DNA of 64,000 nt from CAYVBJ01 sp964449075 (GTDB lineage: Bacteria; Bacteroidota; Rhodothermia; Balneolales; Balneolaceae): assembly GCA_964449075.1 (NCBI GenBank), contig CAYVBJ010000011.1, forward strand, positions 1-64,000, read 5' to 3'. The notes beneath the pieces were generated by a model that saw only the letters and a program-made list of their open reading frames with translations, ran no database searches and had not been told where the DNA came from. Shown here one piece after another: positions 36,259-45,594 of this stretch. Numbering within the stretch: position 1 is the stretch's first letter; every line of letters begins with the position of its first letter. Made by a program: the position numbers and the translations under genes.

Positions 36259-37317
36259 ATGAAACATAGTGAAGGGTCAGCGAATAGTGATTCCTCAACA
36301 GAGAGGAGAAAAAAGCAATTAGCGTGGGCAGGTTTTCTGCTTGGCATTCTTGCTCTTGGAATAATTATGTTGTGGACCGGAATTCAGGATGTGAAGGAAG
36401 CATTTGTGGCCGGCGGACCTGCTCTGTTACTTCTCGTTTTTTTATACCCGGTTGAACTTATTCCGCGAGCAGCAGCATGGGGTATACTCTATCCTGGGCA
36501 AACTTCACTGAAAAACACTGTTTTTATCTACGGTATCTGGATTGGTCAATCCTTAAACCGGCTGATACCAACAGCCACGATTGGTGGAGATATTGTGCGA
36601 GGCCGCTTATTGATGCAAAAGGGAGCTGATGAATCGGGAATAATCTCATCTCTGATTGCTGACAAAACTGCCCATGCAGTCTCAATCCTGATGTTGCTGA
36701 TGCTCGGCATACTTCTGATTATTACAAGGGCTCAGGATGTGAGAATAATCGCCGGACTTTTGATTGCCGTATTGTTACTGGGAACTGGAATTGTCTTATT
36801 TATCAGGCTTCAGCGTTCTTCCAGTATCTCTGCCCGGCTTGATAAATGGTCATCGGACGGTAAAATGAGCTTTTTATCAACATCGGCTGATGCTGCAAGG
36901 AATATTGAAAATCAGCTTGAAGATCTTTATTCTAATCCGGGAAAATTTCTGATATCGATATTTATCAGGGTCGTTTTTCAAATTGCCCTGGCTGCTGAAA
37001 TATGGTTTGCGGCTTGGCTGATGGGTTTTGAGGTTTCTGTTCTTGAGGCTGTTACCTTGCGCGTGGTGAGCTTCGGTGTCAGAAGCCTCGCGTTTGTCGT
37101 TTGGGGAGGGCTCGGTGTTCAGGAGGGCGTTTATGCACTTCTGTCTGCCTTTGTTGGCCTGCCGCCCGGCACATTAATAGCAATCTCTCTTGCTACGCGG
37201 GTTCGGGAAATCGTAGCGGCAATTCCGGGTGTAATTATTTGGGTTACCGGAGAGGGGGTGCGATTCGTTCGCATGAAGAGTGAAAAAAGTATTAGTGAAG
37301 ATATTATCGATAAATAA
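36259..37317 (+). CDS. UPF0104/LPG-synthase-TM family protein, HpnL-like
   Basis: About 352 residues from ATG 36259, with some eight hydrophobic segments. 'RAAAWGILYP', 'NRLIPTATIGGDIVRG', 'LIADKTAHAVSILMLLMLG' and 'GVQEGVYALLSAFVGLPPG' are typical of the flippase-like UPF0104 family, which includes HpnL and the MprF and AglD membrane parts. In hopanoid producers HpnL is linked to hopanoid handling or transport. Placement between the aminotransferase and the sulfotransferases suggests it moves the modified lipid. The 5'-upstream TTG in frame is a weaker start. It has no attached transferase domain. Confidence 0.75.
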   Translation: MKHSEGSANSDSSTERRKKQLAWAGFLLGILALGIIMLWTGIQDVKEAFVAGGPALLLLVFLYPVELIPRAAAWGILYPGQTSLKNTVFIYGIWIGQSLNRLIPTATIGGDIVRGRLLMQKGADESGIISSLIADKTAHAVSILMLLMLGILLIITRAQDVRIIAGLLIAVLLLGTGIVLFIRLQRSSSISARLDKWSSDGKMSFLSTSADAARNIENQLEDLYSNPGKFLISIFIRVVFQIALAAEIWFAAWLMGFEVSVLEAVTLRVVSFGVRSLAFVVWGGLGVQEGVYALLSAFVGLPPGTLIAISLATRVREIVAAIPGVIIWVTGEGVRFVRMKSEKSISEDIIDK

Positions 37318-37340
37318 TTTTATAACAAGAAGTTAAAAAA

Positions 37341-38534
37341 GTGTCTGAAGATTCAACTAAAAAAAATAAAAACTCACACTCTTTACAATTGTGGTTTGCC
37401 CGATGGATCTTCACACCCATGGCGGGTGTAACTTTTGGCAACTGGCTGCGGCTGCTTAAAAAGCACGGTTTCAGTATTCAACCCCGATACTGGGCGCGTA
37501 ATCTTTTCACCATGGGCATGGCTCTGATGAATTCCGGGGTTGCCCGCATTGAAAAAGCGCGTTACGGAAAAGAAATCGATACAGTAAAAATTAAATCGCC
37601 GGTATTTGTGGTGGGACATCACAGAAGCGGAACAACCCATCTGTGGAATATTCTTACCCGTGATGAAAGGTTCGCCTATCCGACTGTGCTGCAATCCGTA
37701 TTTCCTCACACGTTTCTCGTTTTTGAGAATGCAGTGCGTGGTCTTGCAAAGAAGTTTGCACCGTCTAAAAGACCACAGGACAATGTAGAATTCAACCCCG
37801 ACAGCCCGATGGAAGCAGAACGGGCGATCTCTGCAGCCACTTTTTTATCTATACAGATGGCACGGCACTTTCCCGGAAAAAGAGATCTGTTTAAAAAATA
37901 CCTGACAATGCGTGAAGCAGATGAAGCAGAAAAAAGCGCCTGGAAATCTGCGGTAAAGGAATTTGCGCAAAAACTGCTAATCAGGCATGGACGAGATTCA
38001 ATTCTTCTGTTTAAAGGGCCGGATCAAACCGCAAAAATCAGGCTTTTGCTTGAACTGTTTCCGGATGCACGATTCATTCATATTCACAGAGACCCGTATA
38101 AGGTTTTCAGATCAACAATGAATATGGAGAGAAAAACCATTCCACTGTATGCATATCAAAAAACCGATTTCGAGTATCTTGAGGATTTTGTTTTGTGGCG
38201 TTACAGTGCAATGTATGATGCCTTTCTTGAGGATGTTAAACTGATACCCGAGGGTCAGTTTACTCAAATATCGTTTGAGCAACTGGAAAAGAATCCATTG
38301 AAAACGATCGAGAAAATTTATGATGATGTGCAGCTTCCTTCTTTTGATCAAGCCAGAAACAAAGTGAAAGAGTATCTCGGTTCAATAGCAGATTACAAAA
38401 AAAATCGTTATTCCGAACTGCCGGATGATCAGAAAATGAAAATTCGGCTCTCATGGGAACGATACCTGGAAGTGTTCGGGTATGATAGGAGTGTGGCTAA
38501 CCTTAGTTCAGATGATTCAAAAAATGATTTATGA
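37341..38534 (+). CDS. Sulfotransferase (second of three)
   Basis: 397 residues from GTG 37341. PAPS site 'VVGHHRSGTTHLWNIL' and 3'-phosphate site 'FIHIHRDPYKVFRS'. 'RPQDNVEFNPDSPMEAE' is a typical Sulfotransfer_3 segment. It has an N-terminal hydrophobic 'WFARWIFTPMAGVTFG' patch, so it may lie close to the membrane. It resembles the next gene along its length (about half identical by eye), and the pair overlaps by ATGA, indicating tandem duplication. Substrate unknown; lipid hydroxyl or amine is inferred from context. Confidence 0.87.
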   Translation: MSEDSTKKNKNSHSLQLWFARWIFTPMAGVTFGNWLRLLKKHGFSIQPRYWARNLFTMGMALMNSGVARIEKARYGKEIDTVKIKSPVFVVGHHRSGTTHLWNILTRDERFAYPTVLQSVFPHTFLVFENAVRGLAKKFAPSKRPQDNVEFNPDSPMEAERAISAATFLSIQMARHFPGKRDLFKKYLTMREADEAEKSAWKSAVKEFAQKLLIRHGRDSILLFKGPDQTAKIRLLLELFPDARFIHIHRDPYKVFRSTMNMERKTIPLYAYQKTDFEYLEDFVLWRYSAMYDAFLEDVKLIPEGQFTQISFEQLEKNPLKTIEKIYDDVQLPSFDQARNKVKEYLGSIADYKKNRYSELPDDQKMKIRLSWERYLEVFGYDRSVANLSSDDSKNDL

Positions 38535-39682
38535 GTAATAAAAAAATGAAATCAGAATGGAGAGCAAGTAAAGAGAGCTTTCGTTTTGATCTCGCAAAAT
38601 GGCTCTTTACACCGCTGGCTGGTGTAACTCTGGGGCGCTGGCTAAAAGTTCTGAAAAAACACGGAACTACAATTCCCATTAGATATTGGCCAAGAAATGC
38701 TTTCACCATTTTTATGGGTGCGGTGAACACACTAATGTCACTGCGTGAACCGGATTTGCGGAAAGATGAAAAATACAAGCCAAAATCTCCCATATTCATC
38801 ATTGGTCACCACAGAAGCGGAACCACCCACCTTTGGAAATTGCTATCTGTTGATAAAAGATTCATCTATCCCACTGTAACTGAGACCATTTTTCCATTTA
38901 CTATGCTCTCGATGGAAACTATCACAAACAAGCTGGCCCGAATATTCATCCCTCGTAAAAGGCCACAGGATAATGTATCCAGTTCGTCTGAGTCCCCAAT
39001 GGGAGAGGAGTGGGCGTTATGTACCAGTACATTTCTCTCCACGCATATGGCCAGGCATTTTCCAAATAATCGGGATGAATATAAAAAATATCTTACGATG
39101 AAAGAAGCAAATGAAGACGAGAAAACGCTCTGGAAAAGCGCTCTTGACATGTTTGCAAGAAAAATATTATTCCATTACGGTACTGATGACATACTCCTTT
39201 TTAAAGCTCCGCCGAATACCGCGAAGATAAAATTGATTTTAGAACTTTATCCGGATGCAAGGTTTATTCATATCTACAGGAATCCGCTCCATGTTTTTCG
39301 ATCGGTTTTACATATGGAAAGACACTCTCTGCCGCTTTGTACTTACCAGCTGGCGGGTGAAGAAGGCCTGAAAGATTTTATTATCTGGAGATATAAAGCG
39401 ATGTACGATTCATTTCTTGAGGATATAAAATATGTGCCAGAAGAACAGTTTACCGAACTGTCATTTGAAGAACTTGAAAAAGACCGTGTAGCAGCAATCG
39501 AAAAAATTTATAAAGACCTGCAAATGGAGGGTTTTGAAAGTATCCGGCCTGAACTTAAAAAATACGTGGATTCAATTTCAGATTATCAGAAAAACAGCTA
39601 CAATTTGGACGAAGAGGATTCTGAGTTAGTTAAAAAGGAGTGGAGAATATTTATTGATCGCTGGGGATATCACACAGAATAA
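38531..39682 (+). CDS. Sulfotransferase (third of three)
   Basis: 383 residues. Same layout as its neighbour: 'IIGHHRSGTTHLWKLL' for the 5'-phosphosulfate, 'FIHIYRNPLHVFRS' for the 3'-phosphate and 'RPQDNVSSSSESPMGEE' in the middle. The acidic residue change in the last motif (SPMEAE versus SPMGEE) and other differences suggest the two have diverged in acceptor. The start overlaps the previous stop as ATGA, so translation is coupled. Last gene of the cassette, convergent with dxs. Confidence 0.87.
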   Translation: MSNKKMKSEWRASKESFRFDLAKWLFTPLAGVTLGRWLKVLKKHGTTIPIRYWPRNAFTIFMGAVNTLMSLREPDLRKDEKYKPKSPIFIIGHHRSGTTHLWKLLSVDKRFIYPTVTETIFPFTMLSMETITNKLARIFIPRKRPQDNVSSSSESPMGEEWALCTSTFLSTHMARHFPNNRDEYKKYLTMKEANEDEKTLWKSALDMFARKILFHYGTDDILLFKAPPNTAKIKLILELYPDARFIHIYRNPLHVFRSVLHMERHSLPLCTYQLAGEEGLKDFIIWRYKAMYDSFLEDIKYVPEEQFTELSFEELEKDRVAAIEKIYKDLQMEGFESIRPELKKYVDSISDYQKNSYNLDEEDSELVKKEWRIFIDRWGYHTE

Positions 39683-39877
39683 AAAAACTGGAAATCACAG
39701 CCCATTGAGAGATGGTTTACTGAACCTGACACAATTCGCCGGATGACTGAGGCCTGAATTGCACCAAAAGCGTTGTTTGTACGAGACGACATCCTCAAAA
39801 ATTATGCATAGTACCGGCAAATGAGTGGAAGCAAAATTCTCACTATTGCCTTTTTGTGTTTTCACTTCTCCACTCCA

Positions 39878-41803
39878 TTACTGCCTGATGGCAATACCCG
39901 AAAGTATCGACTTAACTTTTTCAAGAATTCCATCCGGCCCGATACCAACTTCATCATGAAGCTCTCTTTGTGTTCCGTGTTCCACGATTCTGTCCGGCAC
40001 TCCCATTATAGATAGGGGAATGTGAAAAGGTTTGTCGGCCAAATATTCGGCAACAGCACTGCCGAATCCGCCAAGGCGGGTGCCATCTTCAATGGTTATG
40101 ATATGTTCATAATTATTAGCTACTTCACTGATCAATTCCGTATCAATCGGTTTTGCAAATCTCATATCAAAATGGCCTGCATATATACCATCTTTCCGGA
40201 GTTCATCCAAAACTTCGATTACATAGTTTCCAATCGGGCCGAAACTCAGGATTGCAATATCTTCACCTTCTCTCAGGCACCGGCCTTTACCAGGTTCTAT
40301 ATTTTGAAAATTGAATGTTTCTATTCCTGTACCTCGTCCTCTCGGGTAACGGATAGCCCATGCAGAATTCTCATATTTTGAGGCAGAATACATCATGTTA
40401 CGCAATTCCTGCTCATCAAGGGGTGAGGAGATGATCATATTCGGAGCAGCGCGGAGGTAGCTTATATCGTATAGTCCGTGATGGGTAGGACCATCAGCAC
40501 CCACAACCCCTGCTCTGTCTATACAAAAAACTACAGGTAATTTCTGAATGGCAACATCATGGATTACCTGGTCGTACGCCCGTTGTAAAAAGCTTGAATA
40601 AATAGCAGCAAAAGGTTTTTTCCCTTCTGCTGCAAGTCCGGCTGCAAAACAGATGGAATGTTGCTCCGCAATGCCTACATCAAACGCGCGATCGGGAAAT
40701 CTCTTCATCAGGGGCCAGAGGCTTGAACCGCTTGGCATCGCAGGAGTAATTCCCACAATTCGCTCGTCTTGTTCTGCCAGTTCAACAATGGCTTCCCCGA
40801 ATACATCCTGGTATTTGGGAGGCTGCAAACTCTTTGAGGGTTTTAAGAGAGGTTTACCGGTGATTTTATCAAACGGGCTGCTTTGAGCGTGCCACTTGGT
40901 TTGTTCTCTTTCAGCCGGTGCAAATCCTTTACCTTTTACCGTTACGATATGTAATAATTTTGGGCCTTTTATATCTTTAAGATCCGATAGCTGTCGCTGC
41001 AAGCCGCGTACATCGTGCCCGTCGGAAGGCCCGTAATATTTAAATCCAAGAGCCTGAAAGAGCGCACCGGGAGTAATAGCTGCTGTTACGGCTTTCTCAA
41101 GTCTTGAGGCGGTTTTACGCATCTTTTCTCCGGCTGACTTAAAGTGGCCCAACATATCATAAATCTCATTTCGAAGTTTATTAAATGCTTTGCTGGTAGT
41201 AATATCTGTCAGGTACTCCTTTAAAGCACCTACATTCGGGTCAATCGACATGCAGTTGTCATTTAAAATCACAAGGATGTCCTTGTTCATTGCCCCGGCA
41301 TTGTTCATTGCTTCAAAAGCAAGGCCTGCAGTCATTGCGCCATCTCCGATTACCGCTACAACCTTTTTTTCATCATTGCTTAAATCCCGTGAAACCGCCA
41401 TCCCCAGGGCTGCTGATATGGATGTGCTTGAGTGTCCTACTCCAAAAGAGTCATATTCACTTTCTGTGCGTTTAGGAAAGCCTGAAATACCTTTGTATTT
41501 ACGGTTTGTATGAAAGTTTTCCCGTCGCCCTGTTAATATTTTGTGCCCGTATGCCTGATGCCCGACATCCCACACAATCAGGTCTTTTGGTGTATCGTAA
41601 ACATAATGAAGTGCAACGGTGAGCTCAACTACACCAAGACTTGCCCCAAAGTGTCCTCCATAATTGGAAACCGCGTCGATAATATAATTTCGCAGTTCAT
41701 CAGACACGTCTACAAGATCTTCGCGCTTTAGTTTTCTGAGATCGGAAGGAGTATCTATTTTGGAGAGTAGAGAACCGGGGATTAATTTATCTTGTGAATC
41801 CAT
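39878..41803 (-). CDS. dxs: 1-deoxy-D-xylulose-5-phosphate synthase
   Basis: First enzyme of the MEP pathway: pyruvate plus glyceraldehyde 3-phosphate to DXP. The ThDP motif is 'GDGAMTAGLAFEAMNNAG' ending at 'NDN'. N-terminal 'VDVSDELRNYIIDAVSNYGG' and 'GVGHSSTSISAALGMA' are typical, and 'HDVAIQKLPVVFCIDRAG' with 'GPTHHGLYDIS' marks the DXS family. 641 residues, full length. It is the last gene of the minus-strand unit sqs-shc-hpnG-ispA-dxs, which couples isoprenoid precursor supply to hopanoid synthesis. Confidence 0.96.
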   Translation of the reverse strand: MDSQDKLIPGSLLSKIDTPSDLRKLKREDLVDVSDELRNYIIDAVSNYGGHFGASLGVVELTVALHYVYDTPKDLIVWDVGHQAYGHKILTGRRENFHTNRKYKGISGFPKRTESEYDSFGVGHSSTSISAALGMAVSRDLSNDEKKVVAVIGDGAMTAGLAFEAMNNAGAMNKDILVILNDNCMSIDPNVGALKEYLTDITTSKAFNKLRNEIYDMLGHFKSAGEKMRKTASRLEKAVTAAITPGALFQALGFKYYGPSDGHDVRGLQRQLSDLKDIKGPKLLHIVTVKGKGFAPAEREQTKWHAQSSPFDKITGKPLLKPSKSLQPPKYQDVFGEAIVELAEQDERIVGITPAMPSGSSLWPLMKRFPDRAFDVGIAEQHSICFAAGLAAEGKKPFAAIYSSFLQRAYDQVIHDVAIQKLPVVFCIDRAGVVGADGPTHHGLYDISYLRAAPNMIISSPLDEQELRNMMYSASKYENSAWAIRYPRGRGTGIETFNFQNIEPGKGRCLREGEDIAILSFGPIGNYVIEVLDELRKDGIYAGHFDMRFAKPIDTELISEVANNYEHIITIEDGTRLGGFGSAVAEYLADKPFHIPLSIMGVPDRIVEHGTQRELHDEVGIGPDGILEKVKSILSGIAIRQ

Positions 41804-41832
41804 TTTAAATTTTTTTGATGGTTGTCGAGAAA

Positions 41833-42801
41833 TTAACTATCACGATGTATCAGTTTCTTAGAAAAATCATTTAACTTTTCTTTTCGTTCAGTTTCACATT
41901 TAACCTGGTCGAGGTATTGGAATCCTGAATTAAAAAATTCATCCATTTTCGATTCTGTTAATTCTTTAATTCCAATTTCATTATAAATTTTAGTGACTTC
42001 TTTTACTTTTTCATCTGCTGGTTCATCTTTTTGAAGCCAGTATTGAAGTCTTTCGCGTTGTGAACTGTTCGATAAATTGAGTGCCTGTATTAATAAATAT
42101 GTTTTTTTATTTGCGATTATATCGCCACCGACTCTTTTCCCGAATTTATGAGCTTCACCGTAAACGTCTAATAAATCATCTTTCAGCTGAAAACCTATTC
42201 CAAGTGACAATCCAAAATTTCTGAGGTTCTCAGCGTCCGCATCAGTTGCCCCCCCAATTAATGCACCCAGTTTCAAAGAAAATCCAAGCAGGGAGGCAGT
42301 TTTAGCGCGAATCATTGAAATATATTCCTCTTCACTTACATTTGAACGGGTTTCAAAATTCATATCATGCTGCTGGCCTTCACAAACTTCAACAGCGCAA
42401 TCATTAAACGACGATATAATTTTAAAGATCAGATCTTTATCTACCTGTATCAAATAATCGTAGGCCTTAAAAAGCATGGTATCACCGGAAAGAATAGCAA
42501 TATTTTGATCCCATTTCTCATGTACAGTTTTGCTTCCACGCCGGATTGGGGCTTTATCCATAATATCATCATGCACCAGGGTAAAATTGTGAAAGATTTC
42601 GATACCAATTCCAGGCTTTAGTGCCTTTGCAATATCATCGGTAAACAGGTAGCATCCAAAAAGGGTAAGAAGGGGGCGCAGTCGTTTACCACTATTTTTC
42701 AAAAAGTACCGGATTGGTTCATACAACTCAGCAGGATCTTTCTGAAAACCGGAATTGTTAATCTGCTTATTTATTAAAGCTATCTGTTTTTCGATGTCCA
42801 T
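41833..42801 (-). CDS. Short/medium-chain polyprenyl diphosphate synthase
   Basis: 322 residues. Condenses IPP with allylic diphosphates, most likely to FPP for squalene. First aspartate-rich motif D78-D79-x-x-D82 in 'LVHDDIMDKAPIRRG', second in 'FQLKDDLLDVYG'. Residues just before the first motif ('IEIFHNFTL') include bulky Phe at the chain-length-control positions, which favours FPP over longer products; the exact product cannot be fixed by eye. Lies between dxs and hpnG in the hopanoid unit, 29 bp upstream of dxs. Confidence 0.9.
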   Translation of the reverse strand: MDIEKQIALINKQINNSGFQKDPAELYEPIRYFLKNSGKRLRPLLTLFGCYLFTDDIAKALKPGIGIEIFHNFTLVHDDIMDKAPIRRGSKTVHEKWDQNIAILSGDTMLFKAYDYLIQVDKDLIFKIISSFNDCAVEVCEGQQHDMNFETRSNVSEEEYISMIRAKTASLLGFSLKLGALIGGATDADAENLRNFGLSLGIGFQLKDDLLDVYGEAHKFGKRVGGDIIANKKTYLLIQALNLSNSSQRERLQYWLQKDEPADEKVKEVTKIYNEIGIKELTESKMDEFFNSGFQYLDQVKCETERKEKLNDFSKKLIHRDS

Positions 42802-42856
42802 GTTTATAGAATCCGCGCTTTGCAGAGAGTTCAGGTTATTAATTTCAAAATTGATA

Positions 42857-43603
42857 TTAATTATTATCTAAAGCACCTTCTTTCGTATCCAATTCCTTTA
42901 TTAATCCGGGAAATAACTTATCTGACGCCAGTTTGAGTGATTTTTTAGCTTTTCCAAAACCGCGCGACAACTTATAGATCGTTTTCCATTGGCGCGGATT
43001 TAAAAGTGCTGATCGTATAAACTGAAATATATCAATATCACCGCTTACAGTCATATTTTTTGTAAGTACAGGTGGTAAAATCATTTCAGGTGAATCTGAA
43101 ACAGTACGAATAACCACAAAAGGTATATCATATTTTTTGGAAAGCTCTGCAACGGCACCGCTTTCCATATCTGCGGCAATAGCACGATTTTGCAAACCGA
43201 GGTTAACTTTTTGCTTATAATCCCGCAACAATTCAGATGTTTCACATAACTTGCAGTGAATTTCTGCATTTTCATGAAGCAGTAACTCACTGATGATTTT
43301 ATGAGCAGATGGGTCTGTATCAATTTCAGTATTATCCTCAAGTATCACAGATTCAGGAATTATGATCGTTCCGGGAGCAATCTTTACATCCAAAGATGCA
43401 GCGGTACCCCAACTGATGAGAATATCTGCTCCCTCTTCGATAAGTTTTGCAGCAGCTTTTAAAGCTGATGTTTTACCAATGCCTGAAAGACACACAAAGA
43501 CATTATCAAAAATTTCCAGGCAATCGCCTCTCTCCAAAGGCCTGCTGGTCAGTGTTTTCAGTTCCTGAGGTAGTGCGACAACAATTCCTGCTCTTTTTGT
43601 CAA
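42857..43603 (-). CDS. hpnG: Hopanoid-associated phosphorylase HpnG
   Basis: 248 residues of the nucleoside-phosphorylase/MTAN fold; HpnG releases adenine from adenosylhopane to give ribosylhopane. 'AGIVVALPQELKTL', 'CLSGIGKTSALKAA' and the signature 'AADMESGAVAELSKKYDIPF' agree with the family. The start is a TTG at 43601-43603, since no in-frame ATG occurs before the catalytic region; 17 bp after shc. With hpnH across the divergent region, both side-chain steps are present. Confidence 0.85.
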   Translation of the reverse strand: MTKRAGIVVALPQELKTLTSRPLERGDCLEIFDNVFVCLSGIGKTSALKAAAKLIEEGADILISWGTAASLDVKIAPGTIIIPESVILEDNTEIDTDPSAHKIISELLLHENAEIHCKLCETSELLRDYKQKVNLGLQNRAIAADMESGAVAELSKKYDIPFVVIRTVSDSPEMILPPVLTKNMTVSGDIDIFQFIRSALLNPRQWKTIYKLSRGFGKAKKSLKLASDKLFPGLIKELDTKEGALDNN

Positions 43604-43620
43604 TTAAAATAAATATTTAA

Positions 43621-45552
43621 TTATTGATCCATTTCATTACGATATCTTGAAAGAGCCCAGGTCGGGAAATACTTATCATAGCCATGATACTTTAAATAGA
43701 AAACCCTTGGGAATCCCGGAGATGTAAATTCAGGTCCGTACCACAGACCGTCATCATATTGATTATTTAGAAGATAATTGATCCCTTTTTCTACTTCAGG
43801 AGACTCTGTTTCTCCTGCAGCCATCAAACCTAACAGTGCCCAGGCGGTTTGAAAAGCATTGCTGGTATCAGCCTGTCCGCGTGTTTCCGGGTCATGATAC
43901 GACCAGTTATCTTCGCCCCAGCCTCCGTCCCGGCGCTGTGCGCTTTTCAGCCATTCAATCGCTTTTCGAACGGCGGGATCATCATTTGGTACACCGGCTG
44001 CTTCAAATGCAACCAGTACCGACCATGTTCCATAAATATAATTTGTTCCCCAGCGGCCAAACCATGAACCGTCACTTTCCTGTTCATTCATCAGGTACTG
44101 AACAGAGGATTCCATTGGTTTTCGGAATTCGGGGTAATCGTCAGCAAGCAATCCAAAAAGCATTACACAGCGTGCGCTCACATCAGCAGAAGGGGGATCC
44201 AGTAAAGCACCGTGATCTGCAAATGGAATTTCATTCAGGTAGTAATAGGTATTGTCAGCATCAAATGCAGCAAACCCGCCGTTTCTCGACTGCATACCTT
44301 TCAGCCAGTTTGCGGCTCTTAGAATATTTTTTTTGTATTTGACAGGGTCAATTTTGTGCAGTATGTAGGCAGCAAACGCTGTATCATCCAGGTCAGGATA
44401 GTAATCATTGCGATATTGAAATGGCCAGCCGCCGCCTTTCAGTTTTGGTTTGTACTGTTTCCAATCGGCAGGCTCCTCATCCAGCTGGTTATCAATAAGC
44501 CATTTTGCTGCAGAGGTAACGGACTCCCCGGAATTACCTGATCTGTATTCGTGAAGGGCGCAAGCTGCCAAAAGAGTATCCCACACCGGAGATACACATG
44601 GCTGGCAATAGGCTTCATCATCCCGGATTACCAAAAGTTTTTTAAGGGCTTTTTTGGCAGTTACACGATCCGGGTGGTCCTCAGCATATCCAAGATGGTC
44701 AAGCGCTTCGTATGCATTCACCATTGCGGGGAAAATAGCTCCAAGTCCATCTTCTCCGTTCAGCCTGTCCACAAACCACTTCTCAGCTTTTTTTGTAGCA
44801 TGGGATCTTAATCTCCTGGGAATAAAGCCTTCAATGTGGTAACCGATTCTCTCCAGGTAATAGATCAACCGGTTCAATCCAGATGTAAACCGGAAATAGT
44901 TTTTTTCTTTTTCCGGCGGAGTTACAAAAAGTTCACGAACATGAACATTGCGGGGGTTCCTGGCTTTCACTTTATAACTGCATAGAATAAATAAAGGAAC
45001 CATTACAGTGCGTGACCAGTAAGCCACTTTCATTAAATGAAATGGAAACCATTTTGGAAACAGCATGGTCTCTACAGGAATAAACGGAACACCGCGCCAT
45101 GGAATCTGGCCAAACATGGCCAGCATAATTCTTGTAAATACATTACTTCTTGCGGCCCCGCCATTTTCCAGGATAGCTTCTCTTGCCTTAACCATATGGG
45201 GAGCAGCGGAATCGTCACCGGCCATCTTTAATGCATAGTAAGCTTTCACACTGCAGCTCATATCCATCTCTGTGCCATAAAAAAGAGGCCAGCCGCCTTC
45301 TTCATTCTGGTTGCGGCGAAGATATGCAGCCAGTTTTTGCTGAAGCTCTTCATCAATTTCATCCATATAGTGCATCATGATGATGTACTCAGCTGGAATT
45401 GTACAATCGGCTTCGAGTTCAAAGCACCAATGACCGTCTTTAGCTTGTTTTTGGATTAGTGAGCTAACAGCACTATCAAGGGCCAATTCTATTTTTGAAG
45501 AGCTTGATGTGCGTGATTCGGGAGATTTTAATGTGAAGTTTTCAGTTTGCAT
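43621..45552 (-). CDS. shc: Squalene-hopene cyclase
   Basis: Cyclises squalene to hopene/diplopterol at the membrane. 643 residues, normal length. The protonating motif is D387-x-D389-D390-T-A in 'YPDLDDTAFAAY'. QW repeats such as 'QSRNGGFAAFDADN', 'QESDGSWFGRWGTNYIYGTW' and 'QRRDGGWGED' are spread over the second half, and 'GYHIEGFIPRRLRSHA' is the membrane-entry region. It is downstream of the squalene synthase gene (42-bp gap) and upstream of hpnG. Confidence 0.96.
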   Translation of the reverse strand: MQTENFTLKSPESRTSSSSKIELALDSAVSSLIQKQAKDGHWCFELEADCTIPAEYIIMMHYMDEIDEELQQKLAAYLRRNQNEEGGWPLFYGTEMDMSCSVKAYYALKMAGDDSAAPHMVKAREAILENGGAARSNVFTRIMLAMFGQIPWRGVPFIPVETMLFPKWFPFHLMKVAYWSRTVMVPLFILCSYKVKARNPRNVHVRELFVTPPEKEKNYFRFTSGLNRLIYYLERIGYHIEGFIPRRLRSHATKKAEKWFVDRLNGEDGLGAIFPAMVNAYEALDHLGYAEDHPDRVTAKKALKKLLVIRDDEAYCQPCVSPVWDTLLAACALHEYRSGNSGESVTSAAKWLIDNQLDEEPADWKQYKPKLKGGGWPFQYRNDYYPDLDDTAFAAYILHKIDPVKYKKNILRAANWLKGMQSRNGGFAAFDADNTYYYLNEIPFADHGALLDPPSADVSARCVMLFGLLADDYPEFRKPMESSVQYLMNEQESDGSWFGRWGTNYIYGTWSVLVAFEAAGVPNDDPAVRKAIEWLKSAQRRDGGWGEDNWSYHDPETRGQADTSNAFQTAWALLGLMAAGETESPEVEKGINYLLNNQYDDGLWYGPEFTSPGFPRVFYLKYHGYDKYFPTWALSRYRNEMDQ

Positions 45553-45594
45553 AAGGAATAATCAAAAAAAATTTAGTTGATTAGTATCAGATAC

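Noticed and set aside
39823..39875. GAGTGGAAG/CTTCTCCACTC as a terminator between the third sulfotransferase and dxs
   Set aside because: One bulge, no T-run on either strand, and a large loop.
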